Notes: generated by a model from the letters alone, not told the origin. Numbered from the stretch's first letter, positions 24,930-37,950 are shown. The stretch: 64,000 bases of DNA from Mytilus trossulus (GCF_036588685.1 NC_086379.1:16415862-16479861), one strand, 5' to 3'. Program-made: numbers and translations.

Positions 24930-26905
24930 TTAATACGCCAGACACGCGTTTCGTCTTCATAATAAGATTAACGGTACCAATTTTCTTGCACCAGATGCGC
25001 ATTTCGACAATACATGTCTCTTCAGTGATGCTCGTTGCCAAAATATTTGAAATCCAAAGCTTATATAAAAGATGAAGAGCTATAATCCAAAAGGTCCAAA
25101 AAGTATAGCCAAATCCGTGAAAGGAATCAGAGCTTTGCACGAGGGAGATACATTCCTTAATTTATAATAATTTCTATCATTTTGTAACAGCAAATTTTAA
25201 TAACACAAAAAATCCGTATTTTCATGCCAGTACCGAAGTACTGGCTACTGGGCTGGTGATACCCTCGGGGACTAATAGTCCACCAGCAGAGGCATCGACC
25301 CAGTGGTAGTAATAAGATTAACGGTACCAATTTTCTTGCACCAGATGCGCATTTCGAAAATACATGTCTCTTCAGTGATGCTCGTTGCCAAAATATTTGA
25401 AATCCAAAGCTTATATAAAAGATGAAGAGCTATAATCCAAAAGGTCCAAAAAGTATAGCCAAATCCGTGAAAGGAATCAGAGCTTTGCACGAGGGAGATA
25501 CATTCCTTAATTTATAATAATTTCTATCATTTTGTAACAGCAAATTTTAATAACACAAAAAATCCGTATTTTCATGCCAGTACCGAAGTACTGGCTACTG
25601 GGCTGGTGATACCCTCGGGGACTAATAGTCCACCAGCAGAGGCATCGACCCAGTGGTAGTAATAAGATGAACGGTACCAATTGTCTTGCACCAGATGCGC
25701 ATTTCGACAATACATGACTCTTCAGTGATGCTCGTTGCCAAAATATTTGAAATCCAAAGCTTATATAAAAGATGAAGAGCTATAATACAAAATGTCCAAA
25801 AAGTATAGCCAAATCCGTGAAAGGAATCAGAGCTTTGCACGAGGGAGATACATTCCTTAATTTATAATAATTTCTATCATTTTGTAACAGCAAATTTTAA
25901 TAACACAAAAAAATCCGTATTTTCATGCCAGTACCGAAGTACTGGCTACTGGGCTGGTGATACCCTCGGGGACTAATAGTCCACCAGCAGAGGCATCGAC
26001 CCAGTGGTAGTAATAAGATTAACGGTACCAATTTTCTTGCACCAGATGCGCATTTCGACAATACATGTCTCTTCAGTGATGCTCGTTGCCAAAATATTTG
26101 AAATCCAAAGCTTATATAAAAGATGAAGAGCTATAATCCAAAAGGTCCAAAAAGTATAGCCAAATCCGTGAAAGGAATCAGAACTTTGCACGAGGGAGAT
26201 ACATTCCTTAATTTATAATAATTTCTATCATTTTGTAACAGCAAATTTTAATAACACAAAAAATCCGTATTTTCATGCCAGTACCGAAGTACTGGCTACT
26301 GGGCTGGTGATACCCTCGGGGACTAATAGTCCACCAGCAGAGGCATCGACCCAGTGGTAGTAATAAGATTAACGGTACCAATTTTCTTGCACCAGAAACG
26401 CATTTCGACAATACATGTCTCTTCAGTGATGTTCGTTGCCAAAATATTTGAAATCCAAAGCTTATGTAAAAGATGAAGAGCTATAATCCAAAAGGTCCAA
26501 AAAGTATAGCCAAATCCGTGAAAGGAATCAGAGCTTTGCACGAGGGAGATACATTCCTTAATTTATAATAATTTCTATCATGATTTTGTAACAGCAAATT
26601 TTAATAACACAAAAAATCCGTATTTTCATGCCAGTACCGAAGTACTGGCTACTGGGCTGGTGATACCCTCGGGACTAATAGTCCACCAGCAGAGGCATCG
26701 ACCCAGTGGTAGTAATAAGATTAACGGTACCAATTTTCTTGCACCAGATGCGCATTTCGACAATACATGTCTCTTCAGTGATGCTCGTTGCCAAAATATT
26801 TGAAATCCAAAGCTTATATAAAAGATTCATCAGTACAGCTCAGATCAAAATAGTATATATTTAGCCAAACAAGTACAAAGTTGAAGAGCATTGAGGACAC
26901 AGTCT
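24930..26905 (+). repeat. 350-bp tandem array, five full copies plus a partial copy, repeat F type
   Basis: Units begin at AATAAGATTAACGGTACC at 24961, 25311, 25661, 26012, 26362 and 26714 (spacing 350, 350, 351, 350, 352). Each unit carries CACCAGATGCGCATTTCG, CTTCAGTGATGCTCGTTGCC and CTGGGCTGGTGATACCCTCG. The copies are nearly identical, with scattered substitutions and a few single-base indels, which points to recent expansion. The flanks (24930-24960 and 26823-26905) are pieces of the dispersed repeat F seen at 12440, so the array seems to have grown inside such a copy. Confidence 0.92.
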
Positions 26906-26979
26906 TTTGCACAAGATACTTTGATTTTAGTGATATCCGACATTATCTTACCTCGATCCTATACATTTCTAGGAATGTG

Positions 26980-27180
26980 ATTGGTTAAAAGCGCCCTCGT
27001 GGAGACCGTGTATATTTCATATTAGGCGGTTAGTAGGGAGGCGGGGCTTAACTCATACACGGTAAGTAGTGTTGTTACGTCCCTTTATATTCCTTATAAG
27101 GTAGCAAGGAGGCGGGGCTTATTTCATACACGGTTAGTAGTGGTCAATGGTGTTGTTACGTTCCTTTATAAAAACAAAAC
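26980..27180 (+). repeat. two direct repeats with GC boxes, promoter-like
   Basis: Two copies of about 70 bp share GGAGGCGGGGCTTA, CATACACGGT and TGTTGTTACGT (about 27035-27100 and 27108-27175). They are followed by CTTTATAAAAAC, which resembles a TATA box. No gene start follows within a recognisable distance. Confidence 0.5.
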
Positions 27181-27404
27181 GGTACTGAGAAAAAATCGTA
27201 AAGGTTTCAAGTGACGAAGAAAGTGATGATTAAGATTGAAACGAATTCATAAAACACATTTAAAGCTAACAAGTTGGTATCTGTTTGTGTAGGATCAATG
27301 GAAGTAGTTTCTTAATGCTAACAGTATTGAAGACTTGTTCATTTTGATATTAGTCTAAATTTTACATGTTTTACACGTTAAGATAGTCGGTAAGATAAAT
27401 TCGG

Positions 27405-27534
27405 TACATACTGTGCTAGTAACCTAATACGGTAGATATCGGGTCAGTAAATTCCATATGGGGTTTCGCTCTCACCCCATATGGAATTTACTGACCTCAT
27501 ATATACCGTATTAGGACATTAGCACTCTATGTAC
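27405..27534. repeat. long near-perfect hairpin
   Basis: Arms 27423-27463 and 27475-27515 are 41 bases with 38 matches around an 11-base loop; the tip pairs GTCAGTAAATTCCATATGGG with its complement. Weaker pairing extends the arms outward to about 27405 and 27534. It is a tiny foldback element or a strong structured site. Confidence 0.9.
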
Positions 27535-27779
27535 TAATAATCTATGGTACGAGTGGGCATATTTTTTCGCATAAAGTGGGCACAGAGTTGGCAAAACTTA
27601 ATGAAATTGTTTTGGGCCATTTATATTTAGCATTCGATATATTTTCTTTCATCACCGCGATATAGCCTTTTTGGCCAATTATAATCAATTTCAATAAATC
27701 AAATTTTCTTTCCTCATAACCTACTCATACAACATAAGAACGAACTATCAAAATCAGTTAAAAAGGCTAAACGATTCAG

Positions 27780-28045
27780 ATGAATACAAATAGAAATACC
27801 TCTAATGCCCTCTAATAAAAACACAGAGTGAACGTGGCCGGGTACTTGTACATCCTAAAAACAAAAGGACACTAATTGCAGATCTGAGAGTACTCGCAGT
27901 TAATGATAGCTTGTTCAAAACCAATAACAACTGATAAAGACATGCATTGAATAAAACATACCAATCACTACGTACACATCCAACATCAAATGGATTTAGT
28001 ATAAAGACGTCATAAACTGTCAGAGAAAACACGACCGTGTTAATA
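27780..28045 (-). repeat. dispersed repeat C fragment (minus strand)
   Basis: The reverse complement contains the same words as the plus-strand copy at 56540-57230, for example the segment corresponding to AAATCCATTGGATGTTG and GTGAGTACTCTTAGATCTG. It does not include the repeat's conserved 3' end. Confidence 0.65.
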
Positions 28046-28054
28046 GCTTATCTT

Positions 28055-28440
28055 TGATTTAAGTCACAATTTGTAGAGGTAAACTGTTATAGGTCAAAGT
28101 ACGGTCTTCAACACGGAGCCTTTGCTCACATCGAACAGCAAGCTATAAAGGGCCTTAAAATGACTAGTGTAAAACCATTCAAACAGGAAAATCAACGGTC
28201 TAATCTATATTTATAAAAAAACGAGGTTCTTGACTTATAATAGGTGCAAGAAAATGCAGCAGGTATAAACGTTTTTAATATATACCAACCTTCACCCTTT
28301 CCTGAAACAATTATTGTGTAACTTCACAACTGTAGAAAGACACACTATAAAATATCAATTAAAATGTTTTAACTCAATCAAAAGAACATAAACAAAAACG
28401 AGGGAACAATACACTGAACGTATACATTTTCATCTATGAA
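28055..28440 (+). repeat. dispersed repeat A, uninterrupted copy
   Basis: It reads without interruption through CAATTTGTAGAGGTAAAC, GAACAGCAAGCTATAAAGG, ATTTATAAAAAAACGAGGTT, TTGACTTATAATAGGTGC and CCTTCACCCTTTCCTGAAAC. It is the useful reference for the insertion at 29263, because it shows what the empty site looks like. Confidence 0.85.
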
Positions 28441-29040
28441 ATAAAATTGAGAATGGAAATGGGGAATGTGTCATAGAGACAACAACCCGACCAAATAAAA
28501 AAACAACAGCAATGAAACAATGTAAATACAAAATCAATGTTCATATTTTAAAAGCTATAATCTTGAAAACTAAGGGTTGCATTTAGATATAACGTTTGCT
28601 GACGTTCAACACACAGCTACTCTAACCTTCAACTAATAGCGTTTTCCGATTTTAGATTACGATATCTTATCCGGAATGTGATGTGACAGGTGTGCCGGTG
28701 GATCAGAAGCAGTTAATTCAAATGAAATCAGTTTATCAAATCCCATGAAAATTTAATAAATTAAAATATTTTTATACCAGTATATTTAGAAAATCACTTG
28801 ACAACTACCAAAACCACTGTGTCCACAAAAAAAACCCAAGACAATAAAAGTAAACTGCTTAGACAACTAGCGAAATCTGCAAATCGACCAATTTAATACA
28901 TTTGGGAAAATAAAAAGCTAGAGGCGCTCAAAATTTTGCAACCGGCAAAACAAAAACTAAACATGAAAAAAATATCTTATCAAGCCGAAATTGTCAGTTG
29001 ACTTCTTGAGGGTTTTGTTGTTATTAAAGACGATTTTAAC
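28441..29040. other. intergenic DNA with a repeat E fragment
   Basis: GAGAATGGAAATGGGGAATG at 28450 belongs to a repeat also present near 41728 and 59962. The rest is AT-rich and unassigned. Confidence 0.5.
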
Positions 29041-29262
29041 ATATATGTTGATATCAGAAGATGTGGTGTGAGTGCCAATGAGCCAAATCTCCATCCAAGT
29101 CACAATTTTTAGAAGTAAACTATTATAGACCAAAGTACGATCTTCAACACGAATCATTGGCTCACACCGAACAGCAAGCTATATAGGGCCCAAAAATTAC
29201 TAGTGTTAAACCATTCAAACAGGAAAACCAACGGTCTTATATATATATATATATAAAAAAAC
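29041..29262 (+). repeat. dispersed repeat A, left half of a split copy
   Basis: The text follows the 28055 copy up to the A-run after TATATATAAAAAAAC and then stops. The missing remainder (ACGAGGTTCCTGACTTATGA onward) is found at about 53754-53870. The outer inverted-repeat element therefore inserted here. Confidence 0.88.
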
Positions 29263-29274
29263 ACGGATGTCAAG

Positions 29275-30595
29275 TTGGTTCAATATTCAACATTCAACAT
29301 TCAACATTCAAATTTTTTTTTTTTGTTATTTTTTTTTCTCGTATCCATTTTCAACTTTCAACATTCGATTTCAACATTCAACATTCGATTTCAACATTCA
29401 ACATTCGATTTCAATATTCAACATTCAACATTCAAAATTTTTTTTTTTTTTTTTTTTTTTTTTCTCATATCCATTTTCAACATTCAACATTCGATAACAT
29501 TCGTTTTCAACATTCAACATTCAACATTCAATTTTTTTTTTTTTTTTTTTTTTTTTTCCGTATTCATTTTCAACATTCAACATTCAACATTCGTTTTCAA
29601 CATTCCATTTTTTTTTTTTTTTATTATTTTTTTTTTCTCATATCCATTTTCAACATTCAACATTCGATTTCAACATTCAACATTCGTTTTCAACATTCAA
29701 CATTCAACATTCATTTTTTTTTTTTTTTTTTTTTTCTCTCATATCCATTTTCAACATTCAACATTCGATTTCAACATTCAACATTCGATTTCAATATTCA
29801 ACATTCAACATTCAATTTCAATATTCAACATTCAACTTTCATTTTTTTTTTTTTTTTTTTTTCTCATATCCATTTTCAATATTCAACATTCGATTTCAAC
29901 ATTCAACATTCGTTTTCAACATTCAACATTCAACATTCAATTTCAATATTTAACATTCAACTTTCATTTTTTTTTTTTTTTTTCTCATATCCATTTTCAA
30001 TATTCAACATTCGATTTCAACATTCAACATTCGTTTTCAACATTCGATTTTCAACTTTCAACATTCGATTTCAACCTTCAACATTCGATTTCAACATTCA
30101 ACATTCGTTTTCAACATTCGATTTTCAACTTTCAACATTCGATTTCAACATTCAACATTCGTGTTCAACGTTCAACATTCGTTTTCAACATTCGATTTTC
30201 AACTTTCAACATTCGATTTCAACCTTCAACATTCGATTTCAACATTCAACATTCGTTTTCAACATTCAACATTCGTTTTCAACTTTCGATTTTCAACTTT
30301 CAACATTCGATTTTCAACATTCAACATTCGTCTTCAACATTCGATTTTCAACATTCAACATTCGTTTTCAACATTCGATTTTCAACATTCAACATTCGAT
30401 TTTCAACTTTCAACATTCGATTTCAACATTCAACATTCGTTTTCAACATTCAACATTCGTTTTCAACATTAAATTTTCAACTTTCAACATTCCATTTTTA
30501 AACATTCAATATTCGTTTTCACCATTCATATTCAACATTCGATTTTCACCTTTCAACATTCGTATTCAACATTCAACATTTGTTTTCAACATTTG
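29275..30595 (+). repeat. left subterminal ATTCAAC array of the outer element
   Basis: About 1.3 kb of variants of TTTCAACATTCAACATTCGA, broken by seven or so T-runs in its first half that recur with CTCATATCCATTTTCAAC. The words are so simple that several frames are open, which produces meaningless Phe/Asn/Ile/Gln/His peptides. The mirror array is at 36994-37631. Confidence 0.93.
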
Positions 30596-32800
30596 ATTAT
30601 CAAAAACATAAAACAAAAAACGAGAATGTTTTCATTGTTCGTTTTTAGTTTCTTTAAAACCAAAATGAAAAACAAGTGTTTTCGTTTTTCTTTTTTTTAT
30701 TTTTCTAAAACCTAAAAGGATAACGAAAGTGTTTTCAATTTTTGTTTTTCACTTCACTAAAACCAATTGAAAATGAAACTTAATTTTAAAGAGCGTGATG
30801 TTCTTCCAATGTAGGGCAATGTAAACACTCCAGTTCATGTGGAAATCATGTAGAGGAAATAAACCGCATGACTTCTGAATTGAAATACGGTGATAAAGTA
30901 ATCAAAGACTTTCAAATTACCTTGTTTATACCTTTGATAAATAATAAATTATCGTTTTTTGAATATTAAACGAATCACAAATTTAAATTGTACAATATAT
31001 TATAATATAACGATACTTAAAGATGGTACAAATAAATAGATTTGTTACAACATGACACTTATAAGGGAGGTAATTACTTTTTAAAACTGACGAGAAAACT
31101 AGCCTGGTCGTTAAAGTATACATGCACAGCGGTTGTCAGATCAAATGTCTTTAACAATCTGGAATCGGGAGCGTGAACATTACTTTTAAGTTTAGAAAGG
31201 TCGATCTAAGATTATTAGAATTGATGACCAACGTCCATCTGCCAGTATTTTCAGTACCGTGAACATCGAGGATGATAATGTGTTTTTCTTGATAGATTGA
31301 TTAAAAAAACAAATTTCAAACCTGGACAAGCATTCAATTATTTTGGAATTCGGAGCCTATAGGGTTTTTGCTTTGCTTGTTTGTGAAGGCTATATATATA
31401 TGGTGACCTGAACTAGAGGGCGTTGATGGGGAATTATGTAATTGAGAATAGTTGACAAAAAATATAAATAATAGAGACAATGGACCAAGAAATAAATAAA
31501 AAAAGCTAGAATAATGGTGTTAAAATAAAAAGAGAAGAGAACAATTGTCAAAAAGTATAGAGAATAGAGAAAAATGGCCTAAAATATCAAAAAATACAGA
31601 AATTAAGAACCCTTAATCCAGACCATCATACTACATGTTGTTGCCTTAATCAATGTAAGTTTGTCTCTGGGAGATTTGTATTAGTTAGCATACCATTTCT
31701 CTTTATTTCGATGTCTATTAATTAAGATACGAGCTTTCATTATTTGCCAACATATTTCATATCACATTATAACAAAAAAAATATTATTTTTTTGCAAACT
31801 ACCAAAAATTTGCGGGTAATTGTTTTTCATAAAACCACATTGGAGGCCACTTTTTTTTTCAAGTGGACTTCAGCTAACCACCCTACCTTACCATTACCGA
31901 AAATATGATCAAACACATTTCAACGGCCATACTTTTGTCCGCACAATGTGTAAATCGAATGAAAATCGAATGAAAAAAAATCAAGGTTGCAAAAATTGTC
32001 CGCACTATGCTTGACAGCAGAGGTTTACAGTAGAACAAATCCAGGGTGTTGTTCTGCTTAGTTTTTTTCTTCTAAAGTAGGTCTCAACTTGAGGTCGAAT
32101 ACCCAACCCAACCCTTACCGGATAGTTGATAAAAGCAATTCTGCGACAATACTTTTATCTGCGCTAGGCGAAAACGTAAGCTAGAGATATAGGGCCTACT
32201 TGATCAGAATTAAAAATTTGGGTATAGCTAGGATTATTTTTTTTAATCCAAATAATAATTTTCTTGTCCACCATACTTTGAATACAAAATATAATCCTTT
32301 GGTCTAGTCATAATTAAGCGAATCCACTAGTTCCGGGGTAGAATGTTTTGTAAAATCAGTTTTGTGTGGCCTTAACAAGTTAAAAGCAAGAGTGCAACTT
32401 TCTTTTCTTCTAATGCAGAACAATTATTACTGTTCATGAACTATTTTACAGGATGCCGAGAATATGGAATTTCCAAAAGCTTTGTATTTCACAGAATAGA
32501 GCAATTTGTCATCATTTAAAAATAATCATAACTATTTACAATTCTATAAACACACACAATTGTTGACTCTTTAAAATGTAAAGCGTGCTGCACGTTGTAT
32601 AATACTAGTATATTGAAAGCGGTTTCTATTGCCTGTATATGACTAATGAACCATAAATGAAATTTAAAAAAAATCATTAAATGGTGTCTTTTTTGAAGTA
32701 CGTTTGAGTCTTATGCAAAATTTATGCTTATATATATTTGAAAGCTGGATGCTGCCGACGGGCTGCTTGAGCCTAGTCTTACAAACTCCGCATTTTCATT

Positions 32801-33064
32801 ACAGCCGATTGCATTGAATGTGAAGACAAAGGTAATATCATTCGTTACCTTTCTTGTTAAACCGTGAAGTCATTTTTAGGTAAGGTATACTACCCTTGTG
32901 TGGAATTAGCCTAGTCCTACAGACAGTTTGATTGGTTATATGTCGAACCAGTCTACTCTTAATGGAGGGTAGTTTACCTAACCTAATATTGACTTCACCA
33001 TACAGCTAGCAAGCAATTTGACCAAGAATATCACATTTGCCTACACACTCACTGAATCGGCTGT
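32801..33064. mobile_element. small foldback element with ACAGCCGATT ends
   Basis: The ends ACAGCCGATT (32801) and AATCGGCTGT (to 33064) are inverted. Arms of roughly 90 bp pair with mismatches, and GTGAAGTCA and TTAGGTAAG pair with TTGACTTCAC and TTACCTAACC. It shares ACCGTGAAGTCAT with the hairpin at 42915-43058. Confidence 0.7.
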
Positions 33065-35029
33065 AAAGTCTTTACACTACATGTTGCAACACCTTGCCGA
33101 ATTCAAATGTCAAAAAAGTTACATACATTAAAAAAGGTTGAGTTTTTTTTTTTTTTTTTTAATTTAATTCTAAGGCAAAAGTAAATGTAGAGTTTTATTG
33201 GTCAAATAATCAGGACTTTTGTTTGTAGTACAATGAGCAAATCAATCAATCAATCAATCAATTATTCAATTAATACAACTGAGAATGAAAACACCATAAA
33301 ATAACTAACAAAGGTCAGAGTCTCCTGACTTGGGACAGGCGCAAAAATTGAGGCGGGGTTAAACATACTTTGTGAGATCTAAATCCTCCTACTATACAAC
33401 TATACAATTATACAACTATAGCTAGCCAATGTAGAATAAACAAACACACAGCAATTGCACAGAAACACTCAGTTTAAAAGAAATCCTAGTCCAATGTCGG
33501 AATAGGTACCAACAAAAAAACTACGCAAAATGAAACTGATTCATAATTAAACTACTAGCAGTAACTGACATGCCAGCTGAAGACCCCAATTAAACCGATC
33601 AAAAGATTATATAGATATAAGAAGGTGTGTTATGAGTGCCAATGAGACAACTCTCCATCCAAGTCACAATTTGTAATATGGAATATGTGTGCTGTGTTTC
33701 AATTGATTAGACTGTAACTTCATCAAAAACTACCTTTATCAAAAAACTTTAACCTGAAGCGAAACAGACGGATAAACGGTAGAACGAACGGACGCACAGA
33801 ACGAACAGCATAATTTAAAAGTCCATAAATGGAACTTAAAAAATGTGCTGAAATTGAATGAAGGTCTGGTAAATCTCAATGAGACCATAATCGGCATATC
33901 CAAATAAATTTCCCTAAGGTCACAAACAACATGTTTCACTTAAAGATATATTGCCACTACTTCTGCAATATAGTATTAATCAATAAATATGTAAAAGAAA
34001 GTGTATGCATGCCAATTAAAAAAGAATGGGGCAGCAAACTTAGCAGTCCTTTCAATACCAATCAAACACTGTAAAAATATTTTTGAATATTGTTCTCATT
34101 GGTATAAATAGTAATTTTGTTATCTGTAACTTAAAACCATATTAAATATTATTGTTTTACACATCAAAATACTACAATGTGTTGTTACCTATGCTTTGGC
34201 ATTGCATAAGGTCGTGTTTTTCATTTATTGTTAATAACGTCTTTATACTAAATCCACTGGATTTGGTTTTGCACTGATTGACATTTTTGTCTTAGATTTA
34301 ATTTATGATTTTTGTATTTGTTTTTATTGGCCTTGAACTAGCTGTCAGTAACTGCGATTACTCTCGGGTCTGTACTTTTTTGTCCCTTTTACAGCAGATG
34401 ACCGTGAAGTCATTCCGGTGTATTGTTGCGAGAGAGCTTTCCTTTACGTAACTTGCGTGTTGGACTTGTAACCGATCTATAATCTATAAATTCGTGGATA
34501 CCAGAGCTCACACCGTGTTGGTTGTTAGTTGATGACTATATGGTAAGCTCAGGATGTTTTTTAAATATTGCATACGGTGATTTGGTGATGTCTTCATTCC
34601 ATGCATTGTCCCATTACTTTATATAGACAGCTTATCAGTCAACCTGATCTATCAAAGTAGTTCTACTGGCCTTTTGTAAAGTAAGACGAGAAACTAGATA
34701 TAAACTAACTTAGATTGGTATATACATGTACATGTATATTTAATATACTCATATAAATTCAAGTCAAATTTATATTCTAAAACAACATAAAAATAAAAAA
34801 GTGTAAAAAAAAAATTGATTTTAATATATTTTGTTTGTGAGTGGGCATGTTTAAAGGCAAGTTTTCTGGTCTGGGTTAAGAATAAACTATTGGCTATGAT
34901 TATGTTTTTTATTATGATATTTTTGGGACAAAATAGCGATGCTTTACGCTACTCGTATAATGGTCTCAAAGTGGGGGTTTTCGTTTCTGTATTCCGTAAT
35001 ACTTAAACCATAGTTTTACTTCAGGCGAT

Positions 35030-35600
35030 TTTTGTCGAGCCTTCGACTTTAGTCGAAAAAGCGAGACATAACGATATTACATTCCGTCTGCGTCTGCGTC
35101 GGTGTCATCGGCGTCCACAAATATTCACTCTGTGGTTAAAGTTTTGGAAATTTTAATTACTCTCTTAAACTAAACTGGATTTCTACCAAACTTGGATAGA
35201 AGCTTTTTTATATTCATAAGATAGTATGCAGAAGTAAATTTTGTAAAAATATAATTCCATTTTTTCCGTATTTTACTTATAAATGGACTTAGTTTTTCTG
35301 CCAGGAAACATTACATTCACTCTGTGGTTAAAGTTTTTGAAATTTAAAAAAATTCTTAAACTATACTGTACCAAACTTGGACATAAGTTTGTTTTTGATC
35401 ATAAAATAGTATCCAGAAGTAAATTTTGGAAAAATAAAATTCCATTTTTTTCATATTTTACTTTTAAATGGACTTAGTTTTTCTGCCAGGAAACATTACA
35501 TTCACTCTGTGGTTAAAGTTTTTGAAATTTTAATACATTTCTTAAACTATACTGTACCAAACTTAGACAGAAGTTTGTTTATGATCATAAGCTAGAACAA
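35030..35600 (+). repeat. repeat with three imperfect units of about 190 bp
   Basis: After CGAGACATAACGATATTACA and a CGTCTGCGTCGG stretch, the block CACTCTGTGGTTAAAGTTTT recurs near 35127, 35318 and 35500, each time followed by a run ending CTTAAACTATACTG. Open frames in it are not considered genes. Confidence 0.75.
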
Positions 35601-36099
35601 AATGTATTGTATCTAAAAGAATATTTTGTTAAAATTTTGTACCTGTGTATATGTTTTTCTTCCTTATTATATTACGGACAGTCTGCAGTTAGGTTTTTAT
35701 ATATGCATTAATAAACTGCAGTCAAATCTCTAACTTTTTAAAGGTGCTTATCATATTCTTGCAATTGTGAAAGAAATATAATTATATACATAAATATCTT
35801 GGTAATTGGTTGCTGTGTGTACATGGGAGAAAAATACCCTTATATCTAATCAGTTGGGGCTGCACTTCATTTTCGTGCATCTCAAAACACCATATCTGTT
35901 TAAAGGGGAATAATCCTTACAGAAATTGATTGTCTCCCATATTACTTTCTATTCCATGTGCATGCAATAACTGTTCAGTGTTTTATTGACATGTATTTCA
36001 TTTTATTATTTCATTGTTATAACAAATCATTGTAATCATTGTATGAAAAAACCCACAAGGGTCCACAATTGGATTAATAAAGTATTCTTATTCTTAAAA

Positions 36100-36170
36100 A
36101 AAAATAGGCACAAAGGTTAGTGCACCGGAACACGAACTCAAAAGGTTCCTAGTTCGATTCCAATTCCAAA
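36100..36170 (+). repeat. possible tRNA-derived SINE head
   Basis: AGTTCGATTCC at about 36150 fits a tRNA B box, and AGGTTAGTGCACCGG upstream is a weak A-box candidate. Just before it, ATTAATAAAGTATTCTTATT plus an A-run looks like the 3' tail of another retroelement. Confidence 0.35.
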
Positions 36171-36993
36171 AGAACATTTTCAATCCACTACAAATTAATA
36201 TGTTTAAACTAACCATAGCCATACACTTGACTATGTGGATAACAAGGTTTTTTTTCTTTATCCTATAAATGTCTTGTGATAAAAAGTCTTACAGTGTATC
36301 TATATATTTTACTCCGAGACCAGAATTTATAAAAATAAATTAAACAAAACCTGCGCTTTAGATTTAGAGAGGGTCCGAAAGAAACTTTCCGAATGAAAGA
36401 TTTTGCGCCATTTTCCAATTCTATCTCTACCGGGTAACCCTCGTCAAAAATGTAGGTATGCTTTAATAATAATAGAGGATAGTCACTGTTATTTCTAATC
36501 ATCTTAGATCATCTCCAAACTTAAAACTGAAGATCACGCACCCTTATTGTTTAGATTGAAAAAGACTGTTGTATATGATCCGTCGACATAATCTCCGATT
36601 AAAAAAAAAATTGATCCATTAATCAATCTCTGACCTGTGAATTTATACTTTAAGTTTAACGGGCTATATTTCTTGTCGGTTTAAAAAATGAAATTACCTC
36701 CCTTGTTAGTGTCATGTTGTATTAATCTATTTTTTTGTACCATCTTCATGTATTATTATATTGTACAATTTAAATTTGTGATCTGTTTCATATCTAAATG
36801 TAACAATTTAATCTTTATCAAAGATATAAACAATGTAATTTGAAAGTCTTTGATAACTTTATCACCGTAGTTCAAAACAAATGATGAATCTTAAAATTGA
36901 TCGTTGAACAACTTATTAGGTAGAGTGAAGTCGAAAATACAATATTGAATTTTTTAATAATGAAACCAAATCACGAATGATGGAATATTCAAA

Positions 36994-37631
36994 TCAAATG
37001 CTCAAATCCTGAAAACAAATGTTGAATGTATGTTGAAAACGAATATTGAAAGTTGAAAATTGAATGTTGAAATCGTATGTTGAATGTTGAATGTTGTAAA
37101 TCAATACGAGAAAAAAAAATTGAATGTTGAATGTTGAATGTTGAATATTCAAATCGAATGTTGAATGTTGAAATCGAATGTTGAAAGTTGAAAATCGAAT
37201 GTTGAAAACGAATGTTGAATGTTGAAATCGAATGTTGAAGGTTGAAATCAAATGTTGAAAGTTGAAAATCGAATGTTGAAAACGAATGTTGAAAACGAAT
37301 GTTGAATGTTGAAATCGAATGTTGAAAGTTGAAAATCGAATGATGAAAACGAATGTTGAATGTTGAAAACGAATGTTGAATGTTGAAATCGAATGTTGAA
37401 AGTTGAAAATCGAATGTTGAAAACGAATGTTGAATGTTGAAAATCGAATGTTGATAACGAATGTTGAATGTTGAAAAAGAATGTTGAATGTTGAAAACGA
37501 ATAATGAATGTTGAAATCGAATGTTGAATGTTGAAAATGGATATGAGAAAAAAAAAAAAAAATTGAATGTTGAATGTTGAATATTGAAATCGAATGTTGA
37601 ATGTTGAAATCGAATGTTGAATGTTGAAAAT
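36994..37631 (-). repeat. right subterminal ATTCAAC array of the outer element
   Basis: It is the reverse complement of the words in 29275-30595 (GAATGTTGAAAATCGAATGT and variants). It ends with GTTGAAAAT at 37631, where the inner element begins. Its missing terminal part continues at 53659-53746. Confidence 0.93.
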
Positions 37632-37950
37632 TACGGAAGCCCTGGAGTGCCATGCAAAAAAAAAAATTCAACTTGTGCGCACAAGTTACCAACTTGCGCG
37701 CACAAGTTACTATCTTGTGCGCACGAGTTACACAACTTGCGCGCACGAGTTACTATCTTGTGCGCACAAGTTACATAACTTGCGCGCACGAGTTACAAAC
37801 TTGCGCGCACGAGTTACTAACTTGTGCGCGCAAGTTACTATCTTGTGCGCACAAGTTACACAACTTGTGCGCACGAGTTACACAACTTGTGCGCACGAGT
37901 TACCAACTTGTGCGCACAAGATAGTAACTTGCGCGCACAAGTTAGTAACT
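37632..37950 (+). repeat. left terminal repeat and palindrome array of the inner element
   Basis: After the terminal TACGGAAGCC block and eleven A come about 13 units of 21 bp of the type ACTTGTGCGCACAAGTTACC. Variants GCGCGCAC and GCACGAG occur. The full unit is a perfect 18-bp palindrome, so the array reads alike on both strands. This layout suits multiple binding sites for a transposase; that role is inferred. Confidence 0.92.

Larger units (their letters stand above)
30596..36993. other. gene-poor core of the outer element
   Basis: No intact gene is recognised in 6.4 kb. It contains arm sequence (30596-31090 and 36690-36993), a foldback element (32801-33064), an AATC microsatellite (about 33238-33262), fragments of repeats A, D and C (33610-33680, 33700-33830, 34200-34400), a triplicated repeat (35030-35600) and a tRNA-like head (36100-36170). 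Confidence 0.65.

Noticed and set aside
24874-26541. Repeated minus-strand frames beginning MQSSDSFHGFGYTF
   Set aside because: They recur once per 350-bp tandem unit, have no domain and simply follow the repeat.
29275-30501. Open frame of about 408 codons made of Phe-Asn-Ile-Gln-His-Ser-Thr words
   Set aside because: It is a translation of the simple ATTCAAC/T-run array; other frames are equally open and the mirror array at 36994-37631 gives the same peptides on the other strand.
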